Shown here: positions 63,092 to 64,000 of the stretch, one piece after another
Layout of the letters: every line of letters starts with the position of its first letter
Position numbering within the stretch: the first letter of the stretch is position 1
Origin: Auriscalpium vulgare
Taxonomy: Eukaryota > Basidiomycota > Agaricomycetes > Russulales > Auriscalpiaceae
NCBI GenBank assembly: GCA_019915015.1
Contig: JAHBBC010000004.1
Coordinates: forward strand, 2,108,001 to 2,172,000
Direction of reading: 5' to 3'
Length of the DNA stretch: 64,000 nt
The notes under the pieces: model-generated
Databases searched by the model: none
What the model saw: the letters and a program-made list of their open reading frames with translations, nothing else
What the model was told of the DNA's origin: nothing
Made by a program: the position numbers and the translations under genes

Positions 63092-64000
63092 TCACCGCGT
63101 GTCAATAAAAATGCTCTGTGCGGCTATCACTCGCATATTTACCTCCGACTCCACATATTCGAGCTCGAGCTCTATGTTCCTCACCATGCATACCAGGTTC
63201 ACCCTGCGTATGCACTGGTTGACCATCCAGTTGCGACTCCGTCCTCGCCTGAACGCGTATATCACGCCTTGGTTGTCGCTTCGAATCAGCAACACCGCGT
63301 TTGCGACGCCCTTCGCGTCGGCAAGCGCTACCGCCATCTCCACCGCGATGGCCTCGCCCCAGCCTATGTCGCATCCAGGGCCATCATTCCAACCGGGGAC
63401 CCATCTCCATGCCGCTGTCTCGTTGCTGTTCCACACTACGCCGACTCCCCAGTCTGTTGACGCGTCCACCCAGATGCCCAGGTCTACTGTGAAACCTCTC
63501 GACGAGAGCTGTCGCACTGGGGATGGTCCTCTGAGCTCGTCGCGCCACCACTGTAAGTCCGACCATACGGACGACTTTGCGAAGCGTTTCTTCGGGCGCC
63601 CTGCAGGGACCCTGCCATAGTCCGCTATGCCGTTCGCCAGGGACGTAAGGAACGCACGTCCATGTGGATACACGAACGCTACGTGGTTCAAGGAACCATT
63701 GATGCGTTGCATCTCCTTTAGCGGGACTGACCTGCCCTTGAAGTCACTGATGAAAGTGTCGACTTTCCTGATGATTTTCTCGTGCTTGTGCGGCGCCAGC
63801 TGCACCGTGCGATGCTCGAGATCCCAGCTGAACCCCAGATACACGAACGTCCGCGCAAAATCCTGGCCCTTCGTCGGATGCCACGGAATGCACAACGGCG
63901 CTATGACCTCCTTCGCCCGCGCTAGATCGTACGCATACTCGTACGCAGTGCCTCCTCTATCCACCAATGCTCGCATCGGTCTGTTGAAGATCGTGTTGTC
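63092..64000 (-). CDS. RT-RNase H ORF of the YR element, C-terminal part (cut by window)
   Basis: The frame enters from beyond 64000 as DNTIFNRPM; the first Asp fits the last residue of the RT YxDD box, which would straddle the window edge. Next come YLGFSWDLEHRTVQL (RT thumb start), GSLNHVAFVYPHGRAFL, and the RNase H domain with IWVDASTDWGVGVVW, WGEAIAVEMAVAL and LIRSDNQGVIYAF (D, E, D). It stops at 63092 after IAAQSIFIDTR. No damage is seen. Confidence 0.85.
   Translation of the reverse strand, partial: DNTIFNRPMRALVDRGGTAYEYAYDLARAKEVIAPLCIPWHPTKGQDFARTFVYLGFSWDLEHRTVQLAPHKHEKIIRKVDTFISDFKGRSVPLKEMQRINGSLNHVAFVYPHGRAFLTSLANGIADYGRVPAGRPKKRFAKSSVWSDLQWWRDELRGPSPVRQLSSRGFTVDLGIWVDASTDWGVGVVWNSNETAAWRWVPGWNDGPGCDIGWGEAIAVEMAVALADAKGVANAVLLIRSDNQGVIYAFRRGRSRNWMVNQCIRRVNLVCMVRNIELELEYVESEVNMRVIAAQSIFIDTR

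Larger units (their letters stand above)
60476..64000 (-). mobile_element. Ngaro/DIRS-type tyrosine-recombinase retrotransposon (5' part beyond window)
   Basis: In minus orientation: RT-RNase H ORF (63092-64000, cut by the window), tyrosine recombinase ORF (61687-62979), then B1 (61154-61595), A2 (60918-61153) and B2 (60476-60917). B1 and B2 are the same 442 bp. Split direct repeats of the form A1-ORFs-B1-A2-B2 are typical of Ngaro and PAT-like elements, so a copy of A2 (A1) is expected outside the window. It sits in the Ty3-B protease. Confidence 0.85.

Overview
This is a window from a filamentous basidiomycete genome, most likely an Agaricomycete. The evidence is the dense 46-76 nt introns, the family types (SRPK-like orphan kinases, F-box proteins, sugar transporters, a Snf7/CHMP7-type gene) and a fungal transposon load of Tad-like LINE, Ty3-type, Helitron and Ngaro/DIRS-like elements. 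It has no bacterial features, and I found no rRNA, tRNA or CRISPR.

Region 1 (1-23.7 kb) is a degenerating gene array. Its unit is an SRPK-like kinase gene on one strand facing an F-box gene on the other, tail to tail, with a sugar-transporter end nearby. Units: K1/F1 (581-4107), K2/F2 (7452-10869), K3/F3 (11204-14690), K4 alone (15194-16769), and an inverted unit F4/K5 (20440-23541). Transporter pieces lie at 1-237, 6822-6940 and 17607-19572. Only K3, K5 and F3 read as intact genes. K1, K2, K4, F1, F2, F4 and the large transporter copy have stops, 1-nt frameshifts or truncations. K3 and K5 are near-identical inverted copies. All kinase copies place an intron inside the codon for the catalytic-loop aspartate, and in three copies it has a GC donor. 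A separate intact gene at 4989-5923 carries a CAE...CxxC signature like zinc-dependent deaminases.

Region 2 (24-29.8 kb) is ordinary: a 93-residue gene, a signal-peptide/single-TM protein gene on the minus strand, and a Snf7-domain (CHMP7-like) gene.

Region 3 (29.8-43.2 kb) is a nested transposon block. A 5'-truncated LINE on the minus strand, apparently inserted in a minus-strand ORF, is interrupted by a solo LTR (30642-31798) and by a complete Ty3-type element, Ty3-A (32359-41566), whose two 1349-bp LTRs look identical.

Region 4 (44.3-64 kb) is a second nest. Ty3-B (LTR 44273-45860, then gag) is broken inside its protease domain by a ~12-kb Helitron, and a few codons further on by a YR retroelement of Ngaro/DIRS type (60476 to beyond the window). 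A ~5.2-kb inversion (about 48102-53271) crosses from Ty3-B into the Helitron. It moved a piece of the Ty3-B protease and turned the Rep half of the Helitron head-to-head with its PIF1 helicase half. Undoing it on paper reconnects the Ty3-B frame. The Helitron also carries a retropepsin-like domain spliced to the N-terminus of Rep and two intact multi-exon accessory genes after the helicase.
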